Shown here: piece after piece, positions 1 to 12,571 of the stretch
Position numbering within the stretch: position 1 is the first letter of the stretch
Layout of the letters: each line of letters starts with the position of its first letter
Origin: Morinoia aosen
Taxonomy: Eukaryota > Arthropoda > Malacostraca > Amphipoda > Talitridae
Direction: 5' to 3'
DNA length: 64,000 nt
NCBI GenBank assembly: GCA_030386875.1
Contig: CM059560.1
Span: 21,756,683 to 21,820,682, forward strand
Made by a program: the position numbers and the translations under genes
The notes under the pieces: generated by a model
Told to the model about the DNA's origin: nothing
Database searches by the model: none
What the model saw: the letters and a program-made list of their open reading frames with translations, nothing else

Positions 1-1803
1 GCCCTGCCGCAGTACGGCACTTTCCAGCCCTGCCGCAGTACGGCACTTTCCAGCCCTGCCGCAGTACGGCACTTTCCAGCCCTGCCGCAGTACGGCACTT
101 TCCAGCCCTGCCGCAGTACGGCACTTTCCAGCCCTGCCGCAGTACGGCACTTTCCAGCCCTGCCGCAGTACGGCACTTTCCAGCCCTGCCGCAGTACGGC
201 ACTTTCCAGCCCTGCCGCAGTACGGCACTTTCCAGCCCTGCCGCAGTACGGCACTTTCCAGCCCTGCCGCAGTACGGCACTTCCCAGCCCTGCCGCAGTA
301 CGGCACTTCCCAGCCCTGCCGCAGTACGGCACTTCCCAGCCCTGCCGCAGTACGGCACTTCCCAGCCCTGCCGCAGTACGGCACTTCCCAGCCCTGCCGC
401 AGTACGGCACTTCCCAGCCCTGCCGCAGTACGGCACTTCCCAGCCCTGCCGCAGTACGGCACTTCCCAGCCCTGCCGCAGTACGGCACTTCCCAGCCCTG
501 CCGCAGTACGGCACTTCCCAGCCCTGCCGCAGTACGGCACTTCCCAGCCCTGCCGCAGTACGGCACTTCCCAGCCCTGCCGCAGTACGGCACTTCCCAGC
601 CCTGCCGCAGTACGGCACTTCCCAGCCCTGCCGCAGTACGGCACTTCCCAGCCCTGCCGCAGTACGGCACTTCCCAGCCCTGCCGCAGTACGGCACTTCC
701 CAGCCCTGCCGCAGTACGGCACTTCCCAGCCCTGCCGCAGTACGGCACTTCCCAGCCCTGCCGCAGTACGGCACTTCCCAGCCCTGCCGCAGTACGGCAC
801 TTCCCAGCCCTGCCGCAGTACGGCACTTCCCAGCCCTGCCGCAGTACGGCACTTCCCAGCCCTGCCGCAGTACGGCACTTCCCAGCCCTGCCGCAGTACG
901 GCACTTCCCAGCCCTGCCGCAGTACGGCACTTCCCAGCCCTGCCGCAGTACGGCACTTCCCAGCCCTGCCGCAGTACGGCACTTTCCAGCCCTGCCGCAG
1001 TACGGCACTTTCCAGCCCTGCCGCAGTACGGCACTTTCCAGCCCTGCCGCAGTACGGCACTTTCCAGCCCTGCCGCAGTACGGCACTTTCCAGCCCTGCC
1101 GCAGTACGGCACTTTCCAGCCCTGCCGCAGTACGGCACTTTCCAGCCCTGCCGCAGTACGGCACTTTCCAGCCCTGCCGCAGTACGGCACTTTCCAGCCC
1201 TGCCGCAGTACGGCACTTTCCAGCCCTGCCGCAGTACGGCACTTTCCAGCCCTGCCGCAGTACGGCACTTTCCAGCCCTGCCGCAGTACGGCACTTTCCA
1301 GCCCTGCCGCAGTACGGCACTTTCCAGCCCTGCCGCAGTACGGCACTTTCCAGCCCTGCCGCAGTACGGCACTTTCCAGCCCTGCCGCAGTACGGCACTT
1401 TCCAGCCCTGCCGCAGTACGGCACTTTCCAGCCCTGCCGCAGTACGGCACTTTCCAGCCCTGCCGCAGTACGGCACTTTCCAGCCCTGCCGCAGTACGGC
1501 ACTTTCCAGCCCTGCCGCAGTACGGCACTTTCCAGCCCTGCCGCAGTACGGCACTTTCCAGCCCTGCCGCAGTACGGCACTTCCCAGCCCTGCCGCAGTA
1601 CGGCACTTTCCAGCCCTGCCGCAGTACGGCACTTTCCAGCCCTGCCGCAGTACGGCACTTTCCAGCCCTGCCGCAGTACGGCACTTTCCAGCCCTGCCGC
1701 AGTACGGCACTTTCCAGCCCTGCCGCAGTACGGCACTTTCCAGCCCTGCCGCAGTACGGCACTTCCCAGCCCTGCCGCAGTACCGCACCTCCCAGCCCTG
1801 CCG
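1..1803. repeat. 26-bp minisatellite, about 69 copies, cut by left edge
   Basis: A 26-bp unit beginning gccctgccgcagtacggcac repeats head to tail with almost no divergence. The only recurrent variation is the end of the unit, tttcca or ttccca. The variants are sorted into blocks: T-type to about 260, C-type from about 261 to 963, T-type again to about 1570, then a lone C-type unit near 1585 and further T-type units. The last units from about 1783 decay. Each unit can fold on GCCG-cagta-CGGC. The array is GC-rich, in contrast to the AT-rich DNA that follows. Confidence 0.98.
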
Positions 1804-1938
1804 CCCCCACACTCAGTACGCACCCGGCACAAGGCTGCGTCCGTAACACAGAATACGCTTCGCTGTACTGTGGTCCGTTACGTCGGTGACCTGCTTCTTT
1901 ACTGCGCCTCTTACAACATCTAGTGTTGGTGTCTTTTG
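1804..1938 (+). promoter_or_regulatory. Possible promoter / 5' leader next to the minisatellite (weak)
   Basis: A short CpG-rich stretch lies between the minisatellite and a candidate first coding exon. It contains TCAGT at 1813-1817, which fits the arthropod Initiator consensus, and several CG dinucleotides (cgtccg, tacgtcgg). No TATA box is evident. It is proposed only because the following ATG opens a hydrophobic reading frame that ends at a phase-compatible donor. TCAGT is common by chance. Confidence 0.15.
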
Positions 1939-2058
1939 ATGAAATTACGTGGCAGGCTGTCGTTCTGCCCTTGCTCGTCAGAGCTCCGCTCGCTGCTCTT
2001 GTTGATTTGTCTCGTTTCATCGTTGATTCATTTACTAATAAATCTGTTCCATGTTCCG
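1939..2058 (+). CDS. Candidate signal-peptide exon of NPC1 (tentative)
   Basis: The ATG at 1939 opens 40 codons that begin MKLRGR and contain a long hydrophobic stretch (LLLLICLVSS, then LIHLLINLF). The frame ends at a plausible donor, ccg|gtaact, in phase 0. The first certain NPC1 exon at 17160 begins in phase 0 just before the first conserved cysteine, so a short signal-peptide exon is expected upstream, and this one would splice to it in frame. Against it: the intron would be 15.1 kb, there is about a one-in-three chance of a phase match, and the sequence is not alignable to other NPC1 signal peptides, which diverge quickly. It could be chance. Confidence 0.22.
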
Positions 2059-2996
2059 GTAACTTGGATTGGTTCCGTATTCTTGGCAGTTCAATTGAAG
2101 ACGCATGCTTTGCCCCACTGGGTGTTTTGAGGTCGGGTTATGCTTTGAAGTATCAGCTTTCGACACTTTATCAGCCATTCTTTATGAGGCACCTAGAAGC
2201 TGCTGCCATTGTGTACCCTGACGCCTCAAATGAGGCTGATCGTGTTTTTTTTGTTAACTTGTGATTATGATGTCTTATTTATTTATAATTCTTATGTGAG
2301 ATCTTCAATCGTGAACATTTTTGTATCCAGGCTTTCCTTGGTGCGTTCTTTCTCACTGTACTGCCATGGACGTTAATTAATGTGTTGGAAATATTTACAT
2401 TTAAATTTGAGATTTCTATACTAGCCAGCATTCTCGTACGTTCATTTAGACTCTTCAGAAATTTCACGTGTTTCTCAAAGCGTATTTTTAGGAGAAATGT
2501 TTATGATTTCACTTGCCCTAGCATGATAACCTTATTTTTTGCGCTAATATTCTAATGTTAGATGTCACTTACTCTAATTCCCTGTTGTGAATGTTGTTGG
2601 TTTTTAGATAAATGAGAACCATAGAAGGTCTCCACTTTTTTCAACAGAACTTTTACTCTTGATTACTATGTCTTGCGTGTGATTGCTCTCTTAGTAGAAA
2701 ATTATCTGTTAAGGGTATCTTCACTGTTTTCTCTTTAAGATGCAGGGAGTGGCACTAAATTAGTTGAGTAAAATGATAACTATTTGCGCAGATATGACCA
2801 ATTTTTTGCCGCCGGAAAATGGATTAAACTCATATTTATGGAGCTTATAAGAGTAAGTTATATTCTCGCACAAAAATGTTCCTGCTTATATGTCGCGCGC
2901 ACATGGTCACTTTTGAGTAAAAGAAGGTAGTCTTCACTTTCCTTAATGATGCCGCAAATCATCGACTCCAAGCATCATCGTGTTTTTTTTTCATAG

Positions 2997-3172
2997 ATAT
3001 GTACAGCGAATGCGGTTGAGTGAGCCATATTTAGACTGGGAAGAAAGGAATAATCTGGTATGCTCAGCAAACATGAGTCAGGTCTTGTCTGTATCAGAGA
3101 TCTGTGATGTGGCGTTGGACTCCGGACAGATTACTGCCGGAAATGTGACGCGTGTTGTCTACGTAGAGGATT
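2997..3172 (+). other. Open block flanked by good splice sites; unassigned
   Basis: A T-rich tract and tcatag precede 2997, and gatt|gtaagc follows 3172. Between them one frame stays open for 176 bp (contains RLSEPYLDWEERN and NVTRVVYVED). I do not recognise the peptide and it has no similarity to NPC1. The frame is phase-compatible with several exon structures, so it could be an exon of an upstream gene or a chance open stretch. Confidence 0.12.
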
Positions 3173-4492
3173 GTAAGCGCTAAGTATTGCTGTGTTGAAA
3201 TTTACTGTTGCATTGAAAAAAAACTTATTCGATATTCGCTACAGTTGAAAATGTGTTCGTATGCTTGTGTGAGTAATATTGAGTTGCCATTCAGTTTGTC
3301 AAGTGAGGTTTTTTATTTGTGAACTTTTATGTATACCTTTATATTTTGAGCGTATGATGGATAATGATCTTCGTTACCGCTGTACAAGGTGATTTAAATG
3401 GTTTTAATACCTCTTCATTCTTTGAAATATTTTGCTTCTTACGCTTCAGAAGTTGTTTACTAAATTTAGGTTCAAATTTAAGTTTTTGAAGCATGCATGA
3501 GAGCAAAATGGTTTCGTGTTATACTTAGATCATAATTTAAAATTTGAGCACGAACACCGGACTAGCTCCGGAGGTTCATTATAATTCCGTTACAATATTC
3601 CAATATGTTGATATTATGCTTATATTAGTAAACTGAGACCTGCTGGTTTCCTAACATTCTTATAATTCAATACTAGGTTCAGCTTAAGACATGAAAAAGG
3701 CACATCTCGCGCATTTCGTTTTCGTCAAAGACAAACTCAGTTCAGGAGCAGGATTTTCACGCAAATAACGTTGTCATAGTGGTACACTTGGCAGCTTATG
3801 TCTGCTTACAAGAAGTTAACACTGCCGCCTGTCCCGCATGATTCCCTCAGTTACGTGACCCTGCATTTCTACTACGATGAGTGTGAGTGGAAACACGATG
3901 GAAAATAGAAATTTGCGCGGTTGGTTGTCGTTTCAAAGAGGTCGAAAGGGGAGCAGCATGTGCCTAAGTTTCGTAGGTTCCTTTATAATAATTGCGTCTT
4001 CGTGTCCAAGTTAGTTAAAGCGACACCCGACAAGGTTAAACGACTTAAGATCTTCTTATTGCAGGAATGGAAATTTCTAACCGGTTTATTAATTTATTGC
4101 AACAAGCTAAGTTGACCAATGGACAGGAACGTGCTGCTTGACAGTACAGGGTAGGTTTTTTGGCGTAAATTTAATATGGAAACTGTCGGTTTAAACCATC
4201 GTGGACCGAGTCACCTCATTGCTTGATGACAGGCCCCATCTGACTGAACGCTGTGCTTACTTACTGAGGGAAACACGCGTACTGAGTCGACACGTGACAG
4301 AATTACGTCATTCACGTGTTTTGTATGATCGGGCAGGAGCGGATGTGACAAAGGAGCAGCATTAAATATATCAGATGGGATCTAATGCGGCAGGGCAAAT
4401 AGTCAGCTCATTCTCCGACGCGCATCTTACGGGTGGAGATCATGCATGAGCCGAGTGCTTATCTCGGTCGGAGAAATTATTATGATTGAGGA

Positions 4493-4551
4493 ATGAAATT
4501 TGATATTTGATAATACAATTTGATAATTGATAATAAAATTTGATAATTTGC
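4493..4551. repeat. Short degenerate AT-rich tandem repeat
   Basis: About three imperfect copies of a 17-20 bp unit of the type aatttgataattgataat. This is local slippage and no function is implied. Confidence 0.7.
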
Positions 4552-6794
4552 TCTCACTCATCTGAATGAGCGACGCACAGTATAGATTATCGTACAGTAT
4601 TGAGTCGCGTAAATAAACTTAAATGTGCTTTACGAGTTGTGTAACGGATGGCTCTTTTTTTTCGTAAGTTTTGATATTATAGAATTTATTGGTTACATAA
4701 CGACACTTGTAAGCGATCGATTACAATAAACAATCTTTTAACTCTTCCACCAGATTTTATTAACAAAGTGTGTAAAATATTTTGTTTGACTTCATTTTGT
4801 TATTAGCGTTTCCCCATCATTGTTCCTTCGGTTGCGTGTTCATAAATTTGTATTAGTTCGTTGTATTTATTTCTTTGATTCTCTGTGACCGCGTCTTCAA
4901 TTTCAAATTCCTGTTTCTGATTGCGACTCTGGCGGTCTGTTTCTTCAAAATGCGTGCTCAAGCCAGATTTATTTTCCCTTGTTCCCTTATTGCTTGATAT
5001 AGCGTTAATCGCTCAGAGGCTTTCATTCCAATGCCGTCGTCTTTGTTCCACTCCTTGCCTCGCGCCGCTATAACTCCCCCTCGTTTCCCTTGCCTCATCT
5101 CTGTATTCTTTATAACCTCAATTGCGCTGTAGGTTTTCGTCACCCTGCATGCTTTTCACACCAGTTTAGTGACCGTATAGTTTTCGTACTATACCGTCTT
5201 CCTTACGACATGGCTTCCCTAGTGCCTATTTTTTACCTAAGGCTTTGTGCGTGGTGTCGTCACCAGCCGGTCTGAGCTGCATTGCTCGACCGTCAGTTTT
5301 CACCGCGCGCAGCTCCAGCTTTCTCTCGAGCCTGTCGCTCTGCCGCCTGCATGACCGCGCTCACGCCTCGAGAAAGTTCCGTCGCATTTGTTTGTAGCCA
5401 ATATTTCTAAAGCTACCAAGTCTCACATTTTCTAATTTACAGTCAGTTGTAATGAGACGTTCAATGAATATTTCTCACGGTTCTTTTGGTGAGATGTTAA
5501 CGATTGATTTCTGATTAGTGGTGAATATCTCGTAAAACTCAGATGACAGCGAGATGTCATCTGACGATGCAAGTTTCATTTTACTACAGTCGTTGATTTT
5601 GTTATCGGTTGCTGTTTTTTCGCAGGAGATCAGCGGTAACTTAGTCAGTCACGATGCAAGTTGCAGTTTGCACTGAACTCGTTTACTATACCCGATATCT
5701 TGAGAAGAACTGCACGCTATGGGGTGTGTTCCGTACACTCATGACCACGAGTTTGCCTTGGTCGCTGCGGGTTGTCCGTGATGCGTGTTCTCCACTTGTG
5801 GTTCTTATGCGTTGAAATGCTAGCATTATATCGAGGATAATGAGCAGCCATGGTGGTAGACTGCATCACTTCTCGAAATGGAACTAGAGAGGTATATCAT
5901 AGAGAAGCACTTGTTTCATGTTTTGAAAAATCCAAGAATATTTGCAAATCTTCATATGGTTGCTGTGAACGAATTGTTAAAACGTTTGATTTTGCTGTTC
6001 ACTACTGCTATTAAAAGAATGCTTAGATGGAGAGTTACGTTTATTGAATTATATGATCAGCACAGCAAACGTTTTAGTGTCAATGTATGATGGCTTGAAT
6101 GCTTTACTGGAAAAACTAAGAGTATCATTAACAACGGTAGTGTAGAGAAAAAATAATTTTGTTAAATATCTACTTGGACTTACTTTCAGTGGAAAAAGTT
6201 GAAAAACAGGAGATTGTTTCGAGTTATGGTTACTTCTTTGTCTCTGAAAAGAAAATTGGTTTGTATCTCTTTCATGCTTCGATGTTTTTGCTGAAAGCAC
6301 TCACTTTCTAATTAGAGGCTAGTAGTTTTCGTACTGGTAAAACCAGCTATCAAGAGCCTGTTCAACTCTTCTGTACGTATCTTAAACATCGTTGCATCTT
6401 GCCTTAAATTATGAAAGGCGGAACGCTAGTGTTCCTGCGAACTTAAACTGGTATATTTCACAGAAAACTATTCTCAAGAACTGAAAACTTCATTTCTTGT
6501 ATTTTGTAAGTGTACAAATTATTGACATCTTGGCTTGGAAATCTCCCCTACTCATCATTCTCAAGACCGAGGACGGTGGCGATCCGTGTGTGCTTTGCAT
6601 GCTTCTGTGCGCGATCTCTTAACGGAACAACCGATACGTTACTGCTACCGTGTCATCCTTCAAACAAGGTAGTTGGAAATGCTAATTTACAGGAGGAGGT
6701 GTAATGAACCTCAAGAAAGATTGTCTAATCAGAGTTTACTGAATGAATCGGCGAAACTAGATATTTCCTCTCAGGTTCGTTCTTTCTTCTTTCG

Positions 6795-7136
6795 CCCCTC
6801 AGTGGGATACAACTATTGTATCTATGGGAATTAGCGCTCCCAGGGGGAAAAATGTGAGGGGCCGAGCTGAGAGTTAGGTTGGCCATCTTTTTGTTGAAAT
6901 AAAATGTTTTTTTGTTATATTAAGGACCACCTTTTTTTGGTTCACTACTGTCCTGTTTTTCAGCACCTCTAACTTTCTTCTTCAACTTTTATCTTATTTC
7001 ATGAACTTCTTTCTCATCTTACCATTTCTTTGCCCCTTCAGCATAGATTCCTCATTTTCATATCTCCATACTATCTTCGATACGCTCTATTTTTGCAGCG
7101 GTTAGGGAGGCTAAAACTAACTTATAATCTTAATCT
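6795..7136 (+). mobile_element. CCCTCAG-head short retroposon, copy 1 (near full length)
   Basis: Starts with cccctcagtgggatacaac and ends in a short aatctt/aatc tail. It has the family landmarks in order: a head able to fold on ATACAA-CTA-TTGTAT, agcgctcccaggggg, gagctgagagttagg, ttttttggttcactactgtc, tttttcagcacctc, catactat, and the 3' motif ggttagggaggctaaaac. It has no coding capacity. Family members elsewhere in the window have target-site duplications; none is clear for this copy. Confidence 0.85.
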
Positions 7137-8308
7137 TTTTTCTTTAGGTACTTCTTCAACTACTAAGAATGCACTGAAGTGGATTGTCGTTTAGCACATC
7201 TGGGGGCTCTAGCGCTCCTTGGTGTTATGCCAGATTCCTGAGTTACTCAGTAGGATATACCGATGGTCTCTGTTCTCGGTAGTGTACCTTGGGGAACTAG
7301 CGCCCCAGCACCGAACCTGCATCAAATGAAGTTTGTAATTTGTTGTCAGCAGACCTTCCATTCTGCACTCATTTCTCGTGCAGAAAGCCGGCAGACCGTG
7401 CAACCGATTTTCCTGTATCGGTATCTTTTATTATTCGTTTTCAAGTCACATCTCGTCCCATTGAAGTACGCCTTCTTTTGCCAGTGTAGGGATCTGTGCC
7501 AAGCGAGGCTAAGTTTTGTTCACTTAATTGGGGTGTCACTTGAATTCTACTGAACCTCACTGTGATAATCGTTCACCTCAGCGTAGTTCAAACATTAAAT
7601 GTAATAATTATAACTCTTTCTTTAGTTCGCGAGCAATAACTAAATATGCGAGGTCGAAGCTGGATAATATGTTTGAGGTTGACAGGGCGATGTTATGAGT
7701 AAACGTTACGGCGGGGGTACACTTCGTTTAACATAAGACAAATTAGTCACACTACCCCGAGGGGATGAATTGTAATATCATGCCTGATTTTACGAGATAC
7801 GCTAGGTTCATTGCTATGATTGTGGCCGGTCATGGTCGACAGTGACTTGCGCGTGAGGGGAACATTTTCCGATAACCCTGACTTCCCTCGCTGCATGGCT
7901 GACCTCACGTTACTGCTGCATGCGCGCCTGCCTTCCATTGCATGTCGGGAGTGATTCGGGACATGGACGTCCTAAAGAGGTCGATTTTTGTTTGTCGCCT
8001 TGCCGGCCTTGTTGACTAGGGCTAAATGTTTGTTTTTCGCAAACCGGTCGCTCATTGCCTTGACTGCTTTCAGGCAAGTAATGAGTAGCCTCGTCAGTGA
8101 AGGCCGTCTGTACTCATCATGAATCTTAAAGTTGTGCAAGAATTTATCGTTGTTTGAGTTGTCTTACTTGTAATGAGTTTTATATGTTGCCATTTTAGGA
8201 AATAATAACAATATTATAATCCATAATATTACATCGTTTCAAAATGTGATTTTCAGTGATGGTGCGTGCAATCATTGAGTTAACTACCGAGTTTCTTCCC
8301 AGTCAGAG
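7137..8308. other. Unique noncoding DNA between retroposon copies
   Basis: No gene, repeat or RNA is recognised. The last bases (8297-8308) are the left target duplication of the next retroposon. Confidence 0.55.
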
Positions 8309-8680
8309 ACCCCTCAGGGGGATACAGCTATTGTATCTATGGGAATTAGCGCTCCCAGGGGGACAATGTGAGGGCCTGAGCTAAATGTTAGGTAGGCTTC
8401 CTTTTGTTGAAATAGAATAGGTTTTTGTTTTGTTACGGACCATCTTTTTTCGGTTCACTGCTGTCCTGTTTTTCAGCACCTACTACTTTCTTCTTCAAAT
8501 TTTTCTTGTTTCATGAACTTCTTTCTTAGTTTCCTGTTTCTGTGCACCTTGTGCATAGATTCCGCGTTCCCTCAACTCCATACTAAATGGTGCCTTCCTC
8601 CTTCCTCTCTTAGAACATCTTTGTCGTGCAATTAAGGGATGCTAAAACTTTCTTATAAAAAATTATAATAATAATAATAA
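8309..8680 (+). mobile_element. CCCTCAG-head retroposon, copy 2 (full length, imperfect TSD)
   Basis: A complete copy from the cccctcaggggg head to an (AAT/ATA)n tail. It is flanked by tcccagtcagag (8297-8308) and tcccagtgtgag (8681-8692), 10 of 12 identical, best read as an aged target-site duplication. It belongs to the shorter subfamily, without the cgcacgg...gcgggaacac insert. Confidence 0.88.
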
Positions 8681-8692
8681 TCCCAGTGTGAG

Positions 8693-9092
8693 TCGGCATG
8701 CATCGTTCATGAAGGCCACTCGAGTTCCCGTATCTTTTCAACAAAATCATGCCTCGGTTCATCTTCGAACCATGTGAGTTTCTATTCGCTGTTGCAATAA
8801 AACGACAAGTTTGAACTACGCACCGGTTTTTTCTGCATGATGTTGGGTTCAAGGGCGCGCTAGAGTGCGTGTCAGAGCGTTGAGTGCCGTTAGCTGAGCC
8901 GGCCGGATATGAAGACCTCGCCGCTCCGAGTGTTCACGCCTTCATTTGACGAGACCAGAGCTCTGCGTTCACGAATTAACACTTCAAGGGCGGGGGATGG
9001 CCAACAAACTGCTGTTGTTTCAATTCACCGCAGCGCGCTATTTACATGCACACGTCTATGCCTTGATGAAGAAATTCGCAGAATTTAGTTTT
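8693..9092. other. Unique noncoding DNA
   Basis: Moderately CpG-containing sequence with no recognised gene or repeat. The small open frames on both strands have no family features. Confidence 0.5.
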
Positions 9093-9428
9093 TCTTCCCT
9101 GAGGGAACATGTGAGGTCTCGAGCTGAGTTTCAAATAGGCATTATTTTTGGTAAAATGTTTTTCGTTTTGTGAAGGACATTTTTCAGTTCACTGCTCTGA
9201 TGTTTTTCAGCATCTCTGATTTTCTTCTTCAAATTTTATCTTGTTTCCTAACTTTCCTTTCAACTTACTGTTTCTCCGCGCACGGAATCATGTGCGGGAA
9301 CACACCTTGTTCACTGATTCTGCGTTCCCTTTAACTCCATGCTAGATAGTGCCTTCATCCTTCCTCTTTTTGAACATTTTACTTGTGGTAAGGAACGGAG
9401 AAGCTAACATATATTTAGTCAATCAATC
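9093..9428 (+). mobile_element. CCCTCAG-head retroposon, copy 3 (older subfamily, head decayed)
   Basis: Aligns with the family from gagggaacatgtgagg through ttcagttcactgctc and tttttcagcatctc to a gtcaatcaatc tail. It carries the extra block cgcacggaatcatgtgcggg absent from the shorter subfamily. It is more diverged than copies 2, 7, 11 and 12. Confidence 0.78.
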
Positions 9429-11861
9429 GTTTAGTTTTCATTGAAAAGACAAAGAGTCTTAGGGATTGATATGGTTGCAATTGAGCTTCTGTAACTGTGC
9501 GACATGAAAAAAATTACTGTGCTGTACTGCTATTTTCTTGAATGTCTTTTTTGGCCAGTTGATATAAAATTTTCCACTCTAATCTGGTTGTGCGTCTTCT
9601 TGGTAAATTTGTTCCGCTTACTATGAATGTTTCGGTTTGATATACAGATATAGTGTAGTTCGGGCGTGCCTGCCTTACCGAAGATAAAGTGTACGAGTAT
9701 GACGAGTATCCGTACAATGAAGATAATCTTTGCTTATCAGAGTCTTCTTTGGTGGGCATTTAACGCTGTAATCTCCTTGTGTGTGTAGATAATGTTTGTT
9801 TATACTTCTGGCCGTATTATTAACATTTGTTTTCATTGATCATGGTACGCGGGCATGAATAAATTTTACATGTAATAGTGTTCGTTATGGTCAGCTTTTG
9901 AATTAGAAGCGAACCGGTTTCCTCGATATATACATTATAACAACTGAATAGCATATCCGATAGGGGTAAAAGCCTAATGCTGATATTAATACAGCCGTCT
10001 TTTCATACGACAGTTTACGTTTCAATTTTGGAACGTATCATTGCGATATTTGTTCCCCTGTCATTCCGAATGTGCTGAGACGAAGCAAATACATTCATTT
10101 ACGCTGAAGATACGCTTTAAGAAATATTATTCTTCACCTACCAGTTAGTGATTGTTGGGAGACTCATGCGGACTAATTGAGTGGGTTTCATTTTTTTCGT
10201 ATGCACGGGTTGACTGCTGAAGTCCCTTGCAGTACAGACTGTGCGATGGTGAAGCCCTGCGTAAAAAAATTACTTTTAGTGAGAAATTGATGGAAATTGA
10301 TGGAAAATTGAATCCTGTAAATTGACATGCCGGGTCGTAACGTTTACTATTCTAAAATAATAGATAATTTGTCATAGTGGTGTACTTTTCCTCGTAAAAT
10401 CTAAGGACTCCTTAACACCTTCGATGCTTTTGTCGTGGCGGTAAACTTGGACCATTTTTCATTAAATATGAAAGTAGCCTAAAATCGTGTTATCTAATCG
10501 TACATACTCTCTGTAGATGTAAAATCGAGCCAGTGTTCTATGTTAAATCATCGTGGAAGTACAAATTGGGCAAAAGGAAGTTGGTTTAAGCGGGTGGCGT
10601 ACAAGGGAACTTCACACTAGCTCTCTCCTTCCCAAATGCGACTCTTCCCATAGGTTGCCGTCGTGTCCCAGCTGCCTGGATTGCGTTCTATCTCGAGTTT
10701 TGCCGTGCCTTCTGCACCCGGCAGTGCACTCGGGCATCCATCCTTCTCTTCTTTGCTTGTTGACCTTTCCTTTGCGCAACGTTAGTCAATGCAGTCTCAT
10801 GACTGCCGTGCTCAATTAAACGTAATCTCCAATATTAGCTTTGCATGTCATGAGCTACGCTGTGTGAAATCAGTACAAGATGTCTCACATTCCGAGCTTT
10901 GACGACTTTTAAGCATGAAGCGCTGCAATATAAAATGTAGTGATGCTTACATCAACGTCAGACCGTTTGACGGTCGTAGTAGTTCCGTTATTTGAGAGTA
11001 TTGCTTGTATAGGAGAAAATGTTGAAACGGTCTCTAGCAACAGTTTATCTTACCTTACTATTTTTCGCCTAAACTACGCTTAATAGTGAAATATGAAATG
11101 ACGTAATAGTTCTTTCTTGAATTTGCATGAAAAACATTGTTTTATGGCACCGTATATTTGGTACTGTTATCTACCTTGAAGGAACTGAATTATTGATGCA
11201 AGGTTTCTTACCATGGAAGGTTATCTGGAAGTGCTAACGTTGATGGACATCGTTTGCGCTGCTCATTTCAGTGTGAGCCGTACTTTGCTGCTGGCAACCA
11301 TTCGCAGCGACCTCAAGCGTCCGCTTTCAGATTATGACCTCGCTATTCTATTTATGATACTTGTAGTACTCGAACATGCGAGGTGTCGTGCTGGTTTGGC
11401 TTGATTTCATTCTCAGCCAGTTTCGTCGGGTGCAAACCCTCTGTGTACCTTCAAATGTTCGCCGTCTTAGTATTTGATCCGCAATGATTCATTCAAAACA
11501 ATTGCGTTGATTTGCCACTAGTATTTTTTTTCATGCCCTGTGGGCAATATGCCTAAGAGATATTGCTTGTTTTTATTTTTTGTTGCGTAATTGGGAAGGT
11601 TTGAGCATAGCATGTTCAAAGTGAGTCCAGAACTTGACAGTTTTAAACATTGTTAATGATAAGCAAAACCTTAGAATTGTAGAATCTATTTGTATTTCTA
11701 TATTAAAACCTGGCTTAAAGGCCTAATTCAGTGCGCACCAATTTTCAAATTGTGAATTTGTAATTATTTCCTTAGTAGGGAACGCAGCGTGTAACTTGTT
11801 TGTATTTCTTTTTGCGCAGTCTGTTTCTTATATAGTTTATCTTTTTATTACGTTAGGTAGT
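9429..11861. other. Unique AT-rich noncoding DNA
   Basis: No gene is recognised. A C/T-rich, less AT-rich patch at about 10600-10810 keeps an open frame for 88 codons, but the peptide has no identifiable motif and no splice-site framing that suggests an exon. Confidence 0.55.
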
Positions 11862-12194
11862 ACTCCAAAGGAGAAAACGTGAGGTTCTGAGCTGAGAGTT
11901 AGGTAGGTCTTTTTTTTGTTGAACTATATTTTAGTTTTGGTTTTGTTAAGAACCGTCTTTTTTCGGTTCACTGCTGTCCTGTTTTTCAGCACCTCTGACT
12001 TTTTTCTTAAACTTTTATCTTGTTTCATAACCTTCCTTCTTATCTCACTGTTTCTCTGCGCACGGGATCCCATGCGGGAACACCTTTAGTGCGAAGATTC
12101 CACGTTCCCTTAACTCCATACTAAGTTGTGCCTTCATCCTGAACATCTTTGTTGTGGTAAACGGAGGCTAAAACAAATTTCTAATCAATCAATA
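11862..12194 (+). mobile_element. CCCTCAG-head retroposon, copy 4 (older subfamily, head truncated or decayed)
   Basis: Begins near ctccaaaggagaaaacgtgagg and keeps ctgagagttaggtagg, tttttcggttcactgctgtc and tttttcagcacctctgac. It has the subfamily insert (gcgcacgggatcccatgcgg), the ggaggctaaaac 3' motif and an aatcaatc tail. Confidence 0.85.
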
Positions 12195-12571
12195 CAGTAG
12201 GTAGTAGCACCCAAAATATTTTCTATTAGTTCCTGTGTATTATTTTCCCGGATGCAATAATGGTGGAGACGCCTCGAAACGCTTACCCTCAGAATTAGAC
12301 TGCGAGGTTTCCTATCATTTAATTTGATTATTTTTTCATTTCGGTGCTTTTTTTCATCATGAGATTGGAATCCAAACCAGCGGCGGGATCGAATTTGTTG
12401 CGTTCATTGATTACGGTTGTACTAAAGTGAAACTTTTCTCTTTGTATGAAATTCCACAAATAGGAATATCATGTAGAACAAAATGTAATGCATCTTCGAA
12501 CGGTTGCTGTTTAAAGGGAATGAGATGAGCAATAGGTTTGGATCAGCTGGGTTCGTCTATCCTGTGTTATG
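12195..12571. other. Unique noncoding DNA
   Basis: No gene or repeat is recognised in this stretch between two retroposon copies. Confidence 0.5.

Larger units (their letters stand above)
2059..6794. other. AT-rich, apparently unique noncoding DNA
   Basis: No recognisable gene. The reading frames here are short, lack family similarity and have no codon bias I can see. Within it are one splice-site-bounded open block (2997-3172), a short AT repeat (4493-4551), an inverted pair TTCTCCGAC / GTCGGAGAA near 4413-4475, and a CpG-rich patch at about 5280-5390 with an inverted CTTTCTCTCGAG / CTCGAGAAAG pair. Confidence 0.6.

Noticed and set aside
1923-2264. 113-codon open frame next to the minisatellite
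   Set aside because: No recognised domain and no clear start; it overlaps a better-supported candidate exon in another frame.
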